NCBI GenBank assembly: GCA_947175585.1
Contig: CAMWNL010000102.1
Coordinates: 1-6,626, forward strand
DNA: 6,626 nt
Direction: 5' to 3'
DNA from: an uncultured Bacteroidales bacterium
GTDB lineage: Bacteria; Bacteroidota; Bacteroidia; Bacteroidales; Muribaculaceae
The notes under the pieces are model-generated. The model saw only the letters and a program-made list of their open reading frames with translations, was not told where the DNA came from and made no database searches. Of this stretch, positions 1 to 5,590 are shown one piece after another; within the stretch, counting starts at the first letter, position 1; each line of letters opens with the position of its first letter. The position numbers were made by a program, and so were the translations under genes.

Positions 1-754
1 CGGCCATGGGGTAGGCGACAGTGACCGCGGTCTGCGGCACATTGCCTTTCACCCGTTCTGTCACGTCCGTGTCCGGAAAATGCGGCGCAGGCAGATTCCG
101 CCGGGCGATATTTCTCCGGGGGATGGGGCCGAACCATTTCTCTGCTAAATGTCTGACCTCTTCAAAGCTTACGTTGCCCGACACGGCGAGCACTGCGTTG
201 TCAGGTCCGTAATGATCATAGAACCATCTGCGCGCGTCGTCTGTGGTCACTGCGGCTACATGCTCCGGCTTCTTGCCTATCACCGGCCACGCGTAGGGGT
301 GGCTGTCGCTGTAGAGCAGGCGACGCAGATAATGAGCCATATCGCCGTATGGACGGTTGAGGCATTGTTGTTTAAACTCTTCGATCACCACCTGACGTTG
401 CACCGATAGCGTGCGTTCGTCAAGATTGGGAGCGAGCATGCGGTCACTTTCGAGCCAGAAAGCTGTCTCGATGTTCTGAGCCGGCAAGACTTCATAGAAA
501 TTTGTGAAGTCATTGCTTGTCCACGCGTTATCCCATCCTCCGGCAGCCTCGATTTCAGCGCTGTAGTCACTGACATTGGCTGATCCGCCGAACATCAGAT
601 GCTCAAACAGATGGGCGATGCCCGTCAGCGTCGGCGACTCGTCGCGCGCTCCGGTGTCATAGAGGATATTGACAGCCACCATAGCAGTAGAAGGGTCGCA
701 ACTGTGTGCGACCCTTAAACCGTTATCGAGCGTAAACGTCCGATATTCTATCAT
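1..754 (-). CDS. M16 family zinc metallopeptidase (insulinase/pitrilysin type), N-terminal part
   Basis: This is a zinc-dependent endopeptidase of the M16 family, which degrades peptides or small unfolded proteins. I translated 251 codons; the gene runs off the left edge, so the C-terminal half-domain of a usual 400-450 aa M16B protein is missing. The first residues (MIEYRTFTLDNGLRV) are the typical M16 opening strand. The inverted zinc-binding motif H-x-x-E-H is present as HLFEH (H48, E51 catalytic, H52). The third zinc ligand is expected in VVIEEF, at E125 or E126, about 73 residues on, which fits the family. NDFTNFYEVLP and GPDNAVLAVSGN are further family signatures. The ATG at 752-754 leaves no signal peptide, so the protein is predicted to be cytoplasmic. 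It begins 18 bp after the isomerase stop, suggesting co-transcription. Family assignment is firm; substrate is unknown. Confidence 0.95.
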   Translation of the reverse strand, partial: MIEYRTFTLDNGLRVAHSCDPSTAMVAVNILYDTGARDESPTLTGIAHLFEHLMFGGSANVSDYSAEIEAAGGWDNAWTSNDFTNFYEVLPAQNIETAFWLESDRMLAPNLDERTLSVQRQVVIEEFKQQCLNRPYGDMAHYLRRLLYSDSHPYAWPVIGKKPEHVAAVTTDDARRWFYDHYGPDNAVLAVSGNVSFEEVRHLAEKWFGPIPRRNIARRNLPAPHFPDTDVTERVKGNVPQTAVTVAYPMA

Positions 755-772
755 GTCTTTTCTGTGATATTA

Positions 773-1669
773 TCAGTCTATAATTTTCATAGAGATGATG
801 CGCACGTCTTCTTTCGGGCGGTCACCGCGGTCTGTCTCAACCTTTTCGATCTTGTCGACAGTCTCCATGCCCTTGATGACTTCGCCGAAGACAGTGTAGT
901 TGTTGTCAAGGTGAGGTGTGCCGCCGACTGTGGAGTAGGCTTCCTTCATCTCGTCGGTGACCTTCACCGGATGCTCGGCCACGTAGGCTTCAGCTTCAGC
1001 GATAAGCTCTTGCTGAAGTTTTTCGAGACCTGCCTGGTCGCCTTTGGCCTGCATGTCGCGCACTTCGCTCATACGGGCCTGAGCCAGCTGTGAGAAGCGT
1101 GACTGCAGGGCTGACTGCTCAAGATATTTTTCCATGCTTGCCAATTCTCCTTCCGACACCTTCTTACCGGTCACGATATAGAACTGTGAGCCAGACGAAG
1201 CCTTGGTCGGGTTCACCTGATCGCCCTGGCGTGCGGCTGCGAGCGCTCCGCGTTTGTGGAAGTGCTTCGGGAACACGAATTCTGCGTCGATAGTGTAATC
1301 TGGACCACCTGCTCCGAGCTGCTGACCGGGGGCTGCGGTCTTGGAGTCGGGATCGCCGGCCTGAACCATAAATTCATTGATCACGCGGTGGAAGAGTGTA
1401 CCGTCATAATAAACCTCCTTGACGAGTTTCACGAAATTGTCGCGGGGACGGGGCGTATCGCCGTAAAGGAGCACGGTGAATGATCCGAGTGTCGTTTCGA
1501 CTTCGACCTTCACGCTGTTGGTGTCGGCCGGATTGTAGTTTGTTGTCATAGTCTCGTTTGCTTTAATTGAGTCATTGCCGTCACCGTTGCCTTCCTCGGC
1601 GCTTTTGCCGGTGCTGCAGGCTGAAAGCCCCAGAAGCAGGGCGGCGGCTGCTAAATAATTCTTTAACAT
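773..1669 (-). CDS. Cyclophilin-type peptidyl-prolyl cis-trans isomerase, lipoprotein
   Basis: This enzyme catalyses cis-trans isomerisation of Xaa-Pro bonds and should act as a folding catalyst in the periplasm or at the envelope. The 298-aa product begins with a lipoprotein signal: a hydrophobic stretch, then the lipobox LSAC with C18 as the acylated cysteine, followed by a Gly/Asp/Asn-rich linker to about residue 50. The cyclophilin domain spans about 53-298. Active-site residues are visible in FHRVINEFMVQAGDP (R95, F100, Q103) and SQFYIVTG (F163). An insertion of about 80 residues, helical and rich in Gln/Glu/Ala (about 169-248), separates SQFYIVTG from LDNNYTVFGEV. The CypA His126 position appears to be Tyr258, as in many bacterial cyclophilins, and no clear CypA Trp121 equivalent is seen. 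It lies between the small protein at 1703-2086 and the M16 peptidase in a tight co-directional run. Confidence 0.95.
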   Translation of the reverse strand: MLKNYLAAAALLLGLSACSTGKSAEEGNGDGNDSIKANETMTTNYNPADTNSVKVEVETTLGSFTVLLYGDTPRPRDNFVKLVKEVYYDGTLFHRVINEFMVQAGDPDSKTAAPGQQLGAGGPDYTIDAEFVFPKHFHKRGALAAARQGDQVNPTKASSGSQFYIVTGKKVSEGELASMEKYLEQSALQSRFSQLAQARMSEVRDMQAKGDQAGLEKLQQELIAEAEAYVAEHPVKVTDEMKEAYSTVGGTPHLDNNYTVFGEVIKGMETVDKIEKVETDRGDRPKEDVRIISMKIID

Positions 1670-1702
1670 GAGTAAGTTTCTATAAGTTAGTTTATAATAT
1701 TC

Positions 1703-2086
1703 TCAGATCACAGAGTTGGGATAGAGACGCTTGTAGATGCGTCTGAAATTATTGTCGCTCGCGCTCAGCTCGGCGGCCCGTGAGTGGTAGTCTGGACCAT
1801 AGATGCTGTTGAGCACGTCGGGCAGATAGCGGTGCTCGCGGTCTTTGTCGATAGTCGCGGCTACCAGTCGGTTGACGACATTCTCATAGCCCTCGGCGTC
1901 GATCGCGTGGAGATATCTCGCTGCGCTTGCGAGAAACTGTCCTGTCAGGTCGACAGAAATCATATTGTCGACGAGCTCCTCAAGATGCGCTTGGTCGATG
2001 CTCTCGATGTGGTTTGCGATGCACTCGTAGGTCAGCAGACCGTCAGGGTCGCGGCGCAACTTGTCAGTGTCAGTAGGTTCGATCAT
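1703..2086 (-). CDS. Conserved-looking small helical protein of unknown function
   Basis: I do not recognise this 127-aa protein. It has no signal peptide, membrane segment or cysteine-rich motif (one Cys only, in TYECIANHI), so it is expected to be cytoplasmic. The sequence reads as nearly all alpha-helix: an acidic, Leu-rich N-terminal half (HLEELVDNM) followed by amphipathic helices (QFLASAARYLHAIDAEGYENVVNRLV) and a basic C-terminal end (FRRIYKRLYPNSVI). The reading frame is judged real because it is uninterrupted, shares strand and base composition with its neighbours, and fits neatly between them with gaps of 31 bp (to the kinase-like gene) and 33 bp (to the isomerase). Operon position suggests co-expression with those genes but does not define a role. 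Confidence 0.8.
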   Translation of the reverse strand: MIEPTDTDKLRRDPDGLLTYECIANHIESIDQAHLEELVDNMISVDLTGQFLASAARYLHAIDAEGYENVVNRLVAATIDKDREHRYLPDVLNSIYGPDYHSRAAELSASDNNFRRIYKRLYPNSVI

Positions 2087-2117
2087 CTCTATAACAAAAA
2101 ATATAATGTAACTTTAA

Positions 2118-2774
2118 CTATTTTTCTTTCCCGATGCGTCTGTAGAGATACTCGATTACGTAATCCGCACACTCTTCCAGCGGCAGCAGCGATGAGTCGA
2201 GGGTTAAGTCATAGCTCGACGCCGCTCCCCAGCGCTTGTCGGTGTAGAAATTATAAAAGGCCGCTCTCACCTTATTGGTGCGCTCAGCCAGACTCCGCGC
2301 GTCTTCTTCGGTCAGGCGGTCGGCGCGGTCGAGTATGCGCTTCACACAGTCCTTCATCGGTGCGTGCACAAAAATATTGATCACATTCTCCACGTCGCGA
2401 AGCACATAATCAGCCGATCGGCCCACTATAACACACGGCCCCGCATCGGCGATATCGTGCATAAAGTCAGACTGCGCCTGATAGATGCCGTCTGATGTTA
2501 TCGACGACGTGCCGGCATAGAACGACATCGGCGAGTAGCCGTGATTAAATGAAAACAGCCCCGAAAAAAATCTCGGCACACGCTCGTCATTGCGCTCGAA
2601 ATATTCGGGACTCATACCGGCCTTTTCAGCAGCCTTGACCAACAGCTCCTTGTCATAGAACGCTATGCCGAGCTTATCGGCTATGATTTTTGCCAATATC
2701 CGGCCTCCGCTGCCAAACGATCGTCCGACAGTTATCACATATTTTTCAGGTAAAACCTTGTCTTCTATTCCCAT
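2118..2774 (-). CDS. Cytidylate kinase-like family protein (P-loop NMP-kinase fold)
   Basis: This 218-aa protein belongs to the cytidylate-kinase-like P-loop family, related to but shorter and more divergent than Cmk. The Walker A-type loop is GRSFGSGGR (residues 17-25), preceded by the strand YVITV. It is followed by the helix ILAKIIADKLG and FYDKELL, typical of this family. VIVGRSADYVL (115-125) is the second conserved strand and motif. Arg-rich lid-like helices follow (R160, R165, R170, R181), then YDLTLDSS (188-195), the usual late strand. By family analogy it binds ATP and may phosphorylate a nucleoside monophosphate, but CMP specificity cannot be read from the sequence and many members are uncharacterised. 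It is first in the probable four-gene operon. The ATG at 2772-2774 is directly preceded by AT-rich leader sequence. Confidence 0.9.
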   Translation of the reverse strand: MGIEDKVLPEKYVITVGRSFGSGGRILAKIIADKLGIAFYDKELLVKAAEKAGMSPEYFERNDERVPRFFSGLFSFNHGYSPMSFYAGTSSITSDGIYQAQSDFMHDIADAGPCVIVGRSADYVLRDVENVINIFVHAPMKDCVKRILDRADRLTEEDARSLAERTNKVRAAFYNFYTDKRWGAASSYDLTLDSSLLPLEECADYVIEYLYRRIGKEK

Positions 2775-2801
2775 TTAACGCCTGCATTAAATAATTATCA
2801 G

Positions 2802-2827
2802 CAAATGTAATTATTTATTTCGACAAA
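2802..2827 (-). promoter_or_regulatory. Possible Bacteroidetes-type promoter for the kinase-isomerase-peptidase operon
   Basis: On the minus strand, positions 2809-2802 read TACATTTG, a match to the Bacteroidetes -7 consensus TAnnTTTG. A TTTG lies further upstream at 2827-2824, but the 14-bp spacer is shorter than usual for the -33 element, so only the -7 match is persuasive. It would give a leader of roughly 20-25 nt before the ATG at 2774. No other good match was seen in 2775-2930. Confidence 0.4.
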
Positions 2828-2933
2828 TCCCCCCTTTCCACCCACAAAAACCTTAACAAAACCACTATTATCTCCTCACTTTTGTAGCCATTCAGCGTAA
2901 AATAACCTTTTAATACGTTGATTAACAATGTAG

Positions 2934-2953
2934 GGACGCACCCTGGTGCGTCC
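2934..2953. repeat. Perfect 9-bp inverted repeat at the edge of the structured element
   Basis: The arms GGACGCACC (2934-2942) and GGTGCGTCC (2945-2953) are perfectly complementary, with only CT between them. In DNA this is a near-continuous palindrome; in RNA it would fold as a strong stem after opening one or two inner pairs. It marks the start of the GC-rich block. Confidence 0.85.
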
Positions 2954-2989
2954 AGCTACGCAGCCCTTGCATGGGCCTACTACTCTCAG

Positions 2990-3004
2990 CGCTGCGATGC
3001 AGCG
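2990..3004. repeat. Perfect 6-bp inverted repeat, 3-nt loop
   Basis: CGCTGC (2990-2995), loop GAT, GCAGCG (2999-3004). The loop region GCGATG resembles the start of the core repeated at 3142 onward, so this may be a shortened relative of the other hairpins. Confidence 0.75.
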
Positions 3005-3052
3005 AGTTTGCGGCCAACGCTGCTTTGGAAGCTTATGGGCGCGTTAGCGCTC

Positions 3053-3074
3053 CGATGGCCGCAGAGCGGTTATA
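3053..3074 (+). repeat. Imperfect direct repeat, copy 1
   Basis: CGATGGCCGC then AGCGGT then ATA, matching 19 of 22 positions in copy 2 (3142-3163). Differences are at 3063, 3064 and 3071. The copy sits within its own inverted arms CGCTC (3048-3052) and GAGCG (3064-3068). Confidence 0.8.
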
Positions 3075-3083
3075 GAATGGTAG

Positions 3084-3122
3084 CCACATGCAAGCGCCGC
3101 ATCAGCGGTGCGCAGCTTGTGG
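3084..3122. repeat. Nested hairpin within the structured element
   Basis: The inner stem is GCGCCGC (3094-3100), loop ATCA, GCGGTGC (3105-3111), with one G-T pair. An outer stem pairs CCACA plus AGC (from 3084-3095, with a 4-nt bulge) with GCTTGTGG (3115-3122). Confidence 0.6.
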
Positions 3123-3123
3123 T

Positions 3124-3170
3124 AACAGTGCTCCCTCTACGCGATGGCCGCGTAGCGGTCATACACTGTT
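3124..3170. repeat. Nested hairpin with two perfect 7-bp stems
   Basis: The outer arms are AACAGTG (3124-3130) and CACTGTT (3164-3170). The inner arms are CTACGCG (3137-3143) and CGCGTAG (3149-3155), with loop ATGGC. Both stems are perfect and nested. Confidence 0.75.
3142..3163 (+). repeat. Imperfect direct repeat, copy 2
   Basis: Second copy of the 22-bp repeat (19 of 22 identical to 3053-3074). It lies inside the inner CTACGCG/CGCGTAG hairpin, so the bases differing between copies are matched by their pairing arms in both places. Confidence 0.8.
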
Positions 3171-3271
3171 TGTAGACCGCGCGGACGTTGCCCTGATGAT
3201 CCTTGACATATACCTGATGAAGCAACCTTATTATTCATCTCTTGTTTTGCAATTATCACTATCGAATTTCT

Positions 3272-3913
3272 TCACCACAGTTTTAGCCCGGCGTCATAAT
3301 CCATTACTTCGTCGTTTAGAATATCTAAAACTTTAAATGGTATCTCACTGTCAGAATAATATGCAAAGGCCTCTACTATTTTGCCCTGTTCAATTTTGAA
3401 TGTCCAATTATAACCGGTTCCCGTCTCAAATAAGTAATTCCTATAATTCCTAAAAGTATTACCTATAACTCTCTTATAAAAGCCACTCAGATAAGTGTCG
3501 GAAAAGAAATCCATCCCTCGATAATTAAAAATGTATCCTTTAAAAATATTTCCATCAGTGTCTGGGATAAATAGGTATCCACTAACTTTTAACATGTAAG
3601 TGCCGCATGCTTGAAAATCTTGTTCCCTTACTTCATAAGATGGCCGCTTCCATTCATTAGTGTTATAGTCTTGCTGATATACCGTCAAATTATAAATAAA
3701 ATCTTCAGGCTTAAGCTCTTTATCAACTCCATAATTCGAAAATGAGTAGATAAGATTTAGGTTGGTATTTGCGATCATAGACACCAGTGAGTCCATAAAT
3801 TCAAATTTCGCGGTGCTTACGACTGGATATTCTTTCTTTTTATTACGATTGACGGCAAAGCCATTGATTGATATGGCAATAAACACCATAAAAAATATAT
3901 ATCTAAATTTCAT
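3272..3913 (-). CDS. Secreted tandem-array paralog 1 (unknown family)
   Basis: I do not recognise this 213-aa protein as a named family. It starts with a clear Sec signal peptide (basic KFR, hydrophobic core YIFFMVFIAISI, likely cut after NGFA near residue 20), with no lipobox, so it is probably periplasmic or released. The mature part starts Lys-rich (RNKKKEYP). Motifs shared with its neighbours are FMDSLVSMIANTN (39-51), CGTYMLKV (103-110), GMDFFSDTYLSGFYKRV (133-149) and NWTFKIEQGKIVEAF (169-183). The last reads as a beta strand, turn, beta strand. It is the last gene of the five-gene array, separated by 205 bp from the gene before it. It lies upstream of the GC-rich structured element and is clearly more AT-rich than the operon beyond that. 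Start chosen because the ATG at 3911-3913 sits directly before the signal peptide. Confidence 0.85.
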   Translation of the reverse strand: MKFRYIFFMVFIAISINGFAVNRNKKKEYPVVSTAKFEFMDSLVSMIANTNLNLIYSFSNYGVDKELKPEDFIYNLTVYQQDYNTNEWKRPSYEVREQDFQACGTYMLKVSGYLFIPDTDGNIFKGYIFNYRGMDFFSDTYLSGFYKRVIGNTFRNYRNYLFETGTGYNWTFKIEQGKIVEAFAYYSDSEIPFKVLDILNDEVMDYDAGLKLW

Positions 3914-4118
3914 ATTCCTAAGTTTAAATCTTAATTAAAACGTTCTATATCGCTCTTCCTCATATTGGGAGTTTGCGAGATAAATACCAAATTCGATTGA
4001 TGGGGCATTAGGATTTATGCTTTGTGTCTTTATGTCTGTTTTTTTGTAATAAAGTCGTATGTGTATCGGTAATCAGCTTATATCAATCCGAGGCTTGATG
4101 TCTTTTGATTGCAGAAAC
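3914..4118. other. 205-bp spacer inside the paralog array
   Basis: This AT-rich gap is much longer than the other spacers in the array. I find no TAnnTTTG element on the minus strand, no T-run terminator and no coding remnant I can defend. The only structure noted is a weak CAATCC/GGCTTG pairing at 4084-4097 with a 2-nt loop. A separate promoter for the last gene is possible but not visible. Confidence 0.5.
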
Positions 4119-4811
4119 TCACTTAAGATCAATTGTTATAAAATCGCCGGTGCCATACTCGATTAATAAAGTGGCTTCAACTATCCGACCGCATAACACA
4201 ACAAATGTCCATTGCACAAACTCATCGCAGGTCCAGTCTCCCCAACAATCGGTTGTAAACCAATTATTCACTCTTTTATACAGTGGCTTCAGAAACTGCT
4301 TTGATGAAAATATCAGTCCATTTCGTTTAAATATGAAATTATCTGAGACAGTCAATTCTCTATGTTGAGTTATTTCAAATTTATAAGAACCGTCCGACAT
4401 CAAGTTAAATGAATCTATATAGATTTCTTCCTTTTTGTCATAGGAATATAGCTCACTGACACCGATTTTATATACATAATCTATATTGTGATTGCAATCG
4501 CTGTCAATTATAAATCTGATCATCTCATCAAAAAAATCACAATGCCCTAAATCCACATTAAAGTGAATCGCCTCGCAACGATCCGGATCCCATTCAATAT
4601 CGATGTCATCTTCATCATATTCGATAGATTCAATCCTAAAATTTTTATCAACATAAAATTGCTGCCCCGAGTATGCATGCCCCAGAGACATTCTGATATC
4701 TTCCTCTACGACAGACTTACATTCTGAATAAGCGCACTCACTATCATCTGCTTTTGCATAATAGCCCAAAGATAGGAGCATTAAAATCATTAAAAATCGC
4801 TTGCTAAACAT
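4119..4811 (-). CDS. Secreted tandem-array paralog 2, acidic and cysteine-rich (unknown family)
   Basis: This is a 230-aa exported protein of no named family that I recognise. The frame is open to an upstream ATG at 4833-4835. I prefer the ATG at 4809-4811 because it gives a standard signal peptide (FSKR, then FLMILMLLSLGYYA), whereas the longer start would put an acidic stretch (DNSDD) ahead of it. The mature protein is Asp/Glu-rich with eight cysteines (26, 31, 79, 91, 106, 189, 195, 207). An even number in an exported protein fits disulfide bonding. It has about 70 extra residues before the region matching its paralogs. Shared motifs are DGSYKFEI (140-147), GLIFSSKQFLKPLYKRV (165-181) and QWTFVVLCGRIVEAT (200-214). 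A 23-nt repeat also found before the next array gene lies upstream of its start. Confidence 0.82.
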   Translation of the reverse strand: MFSKRFLMILMLLSLGYYAKADDSECAYSECKSVVEEDIRMSLGHAYSGQQFYVDKNFRIESIEYDEDDIDIEWDPDRCEAIHFNVDLGHCDFFDEMIRFIIDSDCNHNIDYVYKIGVSELYSYDKKEEIYIDSFNLMSDGSYKFEITQHRELTVSDNFIFKRNGLIFSSKQFLKPLYKRVNNWFTTDCWGDWTCDEFVQWTFVVLCGRIVEATLLIEYGTGDFITIDLK

Positions 4812-4858
4812 TGTGTTATCGTCTGAATTGTCCATCCTAAGAGAACTTTGATAATTAG

Positions 4859-4881
4859 TTAAATATTGGTGATGAATATTT
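4859..4881 (-). repeat. Intergenic direct repeat, copy A (upstream of array paralog 2)
   Basis: On the plus strand it reads TTAAA, T, then ATTGGTGATGAATATTT (4865-4881). It matches 5568-5590 at 22 of 23 positions, including a 17-nt exact block. It lies between array genes, 23 nt before the upstream ATG at 4835 and 47 nt before the preferred start at 4811. Confidence 0.85.
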
Positions 4882-4914
4882 TGACATTTCTTCTATTATC
4901 TTATCACGGAATTA

Positions 4915-5559
4915 TCAAATAAGATGTGGGTATTGTTTACTCAAATCGCCGTAGCGTATAAAGCTTTTATTAATCAAATCATAGACAAGATCATCCATAA
5001 AGTCCAAATTAGATTGGTCATAATAATAATAGGCATGAGTCACCTTGCCATTTTTAATTTCAAAGAACCAAAAGCGGTCATTCAATAGTCCGGGAAAAAG
5101 AAACTTGTAAAGGACTTTTTCCTTCTTACATCCTATAAAATAATTTTTAAGATAGGTACTTGTCGTAAACCTTTGATTATCTACATAAAAAACACAGTCT
5201 TTACTTCCATCCGACGCATAATCTTGCACCCTGTATGTGATGAATAATACATATGAACCATCTGGGTTAAAATCTATCTCTGTATGTATATATGATCTAT
5301 TTTTTCCGTACAAATATTTCACATTTATATCGAAAGAATAATCCTTATATAACTTTATATCTGCCTCCGGCGCCGTGATTTTATGATTAGTATTAGCTAA
5401 TAGCTCCGCAACAGTATGCATGAATGGATAATCTCGCGTAATCATCTCTGGCATATAAACTTCCAGCCTTCCTTTTGCATATGATTTCGTCGGAACACTT
5501 GCGATGAAAATACAGCTAATCATCATTAGTATAGTCAATGTAAGTTTTTGTGGGTACAT
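4915..5559 (-). CDS. Secreted tandem-array paralog 3 (unknown family)
   Basis: This is a 214-aa exported protein of unknown function. The signal peptide has a short basic n-region (MYPQK), a hydrophobic core (LTLTILMMISCIFIASVP) and a likely cut after SYA, near residue 28. A Cys at 16 is inside the core and is not a good lipobox, because hydrophobic residues continue after it. Motifs shared with paralog 1 are FMHTVAELLANTN (46-58, against FMDSLVSMIANTN), DGSYVLFI (100-107), NQRFTTSTYLKNYFIGC (128-144) and FWFFEIKNGKVTHAYYYY (163-180). The mature chain is unusually rich in Tyr and Phe. The start is the ATG at 5557-5559, 8 nt after the conserved 23-nt intergenic repeat and 29 bp after the stop of the upstream gene, so co-transcription is likely. 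Confidence 0.85.
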   Translation of the reverse strand: MYPQKLTLTILMMISCIFIASVPTKSYAKGRLEVYMPEMITRDYPFMHTVAELLANTNHKITAPEADIKLYKDYSFDINVKYLYGKNRSYIHTEIDFNPDGSYVLFITYRVQDYASDGSKDCVFYVDNQRFTTSTYLKNYFIGCKKEKVLYKFLFPGLLNDRFWFFEIKNGKVTHAYYYYDQSNLDFMDDLVYDLINKSFIRYGDLSKQYPHLI

Positions 5560-5567
5560 AATAAATT

Positions 5568-5590
5568 TTAAAGATTGGTGATGAATATTT
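5568..5590 (-). repeat. Intergenic direct repeat, copy B (upstream of array paralog 3)
   Basis: On the plus strand it reads TTAAA, G, then ATTGGTGATGAATATTT (5574-5590), identical to copy A (4859-4881) at 22 of 23 positions. It overlaps the stop codon of the preceding gene (5589-5591) and ends 8 nt before the start of array paralog 3. Confidence 0.85.

Larger units (their letters stand above)
2931..3186. repeat. GC-rich intergenic element made of successive hairpins
   Basis: About 256 bp of GC-rich sequence lies between AT-rich flanks and is built almost wholly of inverted repeats. These are arms at 2934-2942/2945-2953, 2990-2995/2999-3004, 3009-3015/3057-3063 (TGCGGCC with GGCCGCA), 3048-3052/3064-3068, 3094-3100/3105-3111, and 3137-3143/3149-3155 nested inside 3124-3130/3164-3170. 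It also contains a 22-bp imperfect direct repeat. This is the look of a dispersed REP-like element or a structured RNA. The boundaries are my estimate, set by the first palindrome and the last GC-rich palindrome (CCGCGCGG, 3177-3184). Whether it occurs elsewhere in the genome cannot be seen here. Confidence 0.65.
2775..3271. other. 497-bp gene-free region between the two gene blocks
   Basis: No open frame here looks like a protein. The first part (2775-2930) is AT-rich and holds the possible kinase-operon promoter. Positions 2931-3186 form a distinctly GC-rich block crowded with inverted repeats. The last part (3187-3271) returns to AT-rich sequence. It contains two copies of CCTGATGA (3192-3199 and 3213-3220) and a weak GTTGC/GCAAC pairing (3187-3191 with 3222-3226). 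I see no T-run terminator for the upstream array. Confidence 0.8.

Noticed and set aside
385..576. Short minus-strand frame within the M16 gene
   Set aside because: It is out of frame with the peptidase, whose continuous translation from 754 contains the HLFEH motif.
764..1483. Plus-strand open frames opposite the isomerase gene
   Set aside because: They are antisense shadows of a well-supported cyclophilin reading frame with clear catalytic motifs.
1784..2380. 198-aa plus-strand frame
   Set aside because: It spans two well-supported minus-strand genes and the gap between them, and its sequence has no family character.
2877..2884. Possible plus-strand -7 element (CACTTTTG)
   Set aside because: It misses the first consensus base and has no TTTG at a proper distance upstream; no plus-strand gene follows.
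2931..3186. CRISPR array
   Set aside because: The repeats are inverted, unequal and only two imperfect direct copies exist; there is no regular repeat-spacer periodicity and no cas gene.
3187..3226. Terminator downstream of the array (GTTGC/GCAAC)
   Set aside because: The 5-bp stem has a 30-nt loop and no T-run, so it does not fit an intrinsic terminator.
2918..3336. Plus-strand open frames across the intergenic region
   Set aside because: They are produced by the hairpin-rich repeat block, have no recognisable protein features and overlap the 3' end of array paralog 1.
4084..4097. Terminator between array paralogs 2 and 1
   Set aside because: The stem is short with a wobble pair and a 2-nt loop, and no T-run follows on the minus strand.
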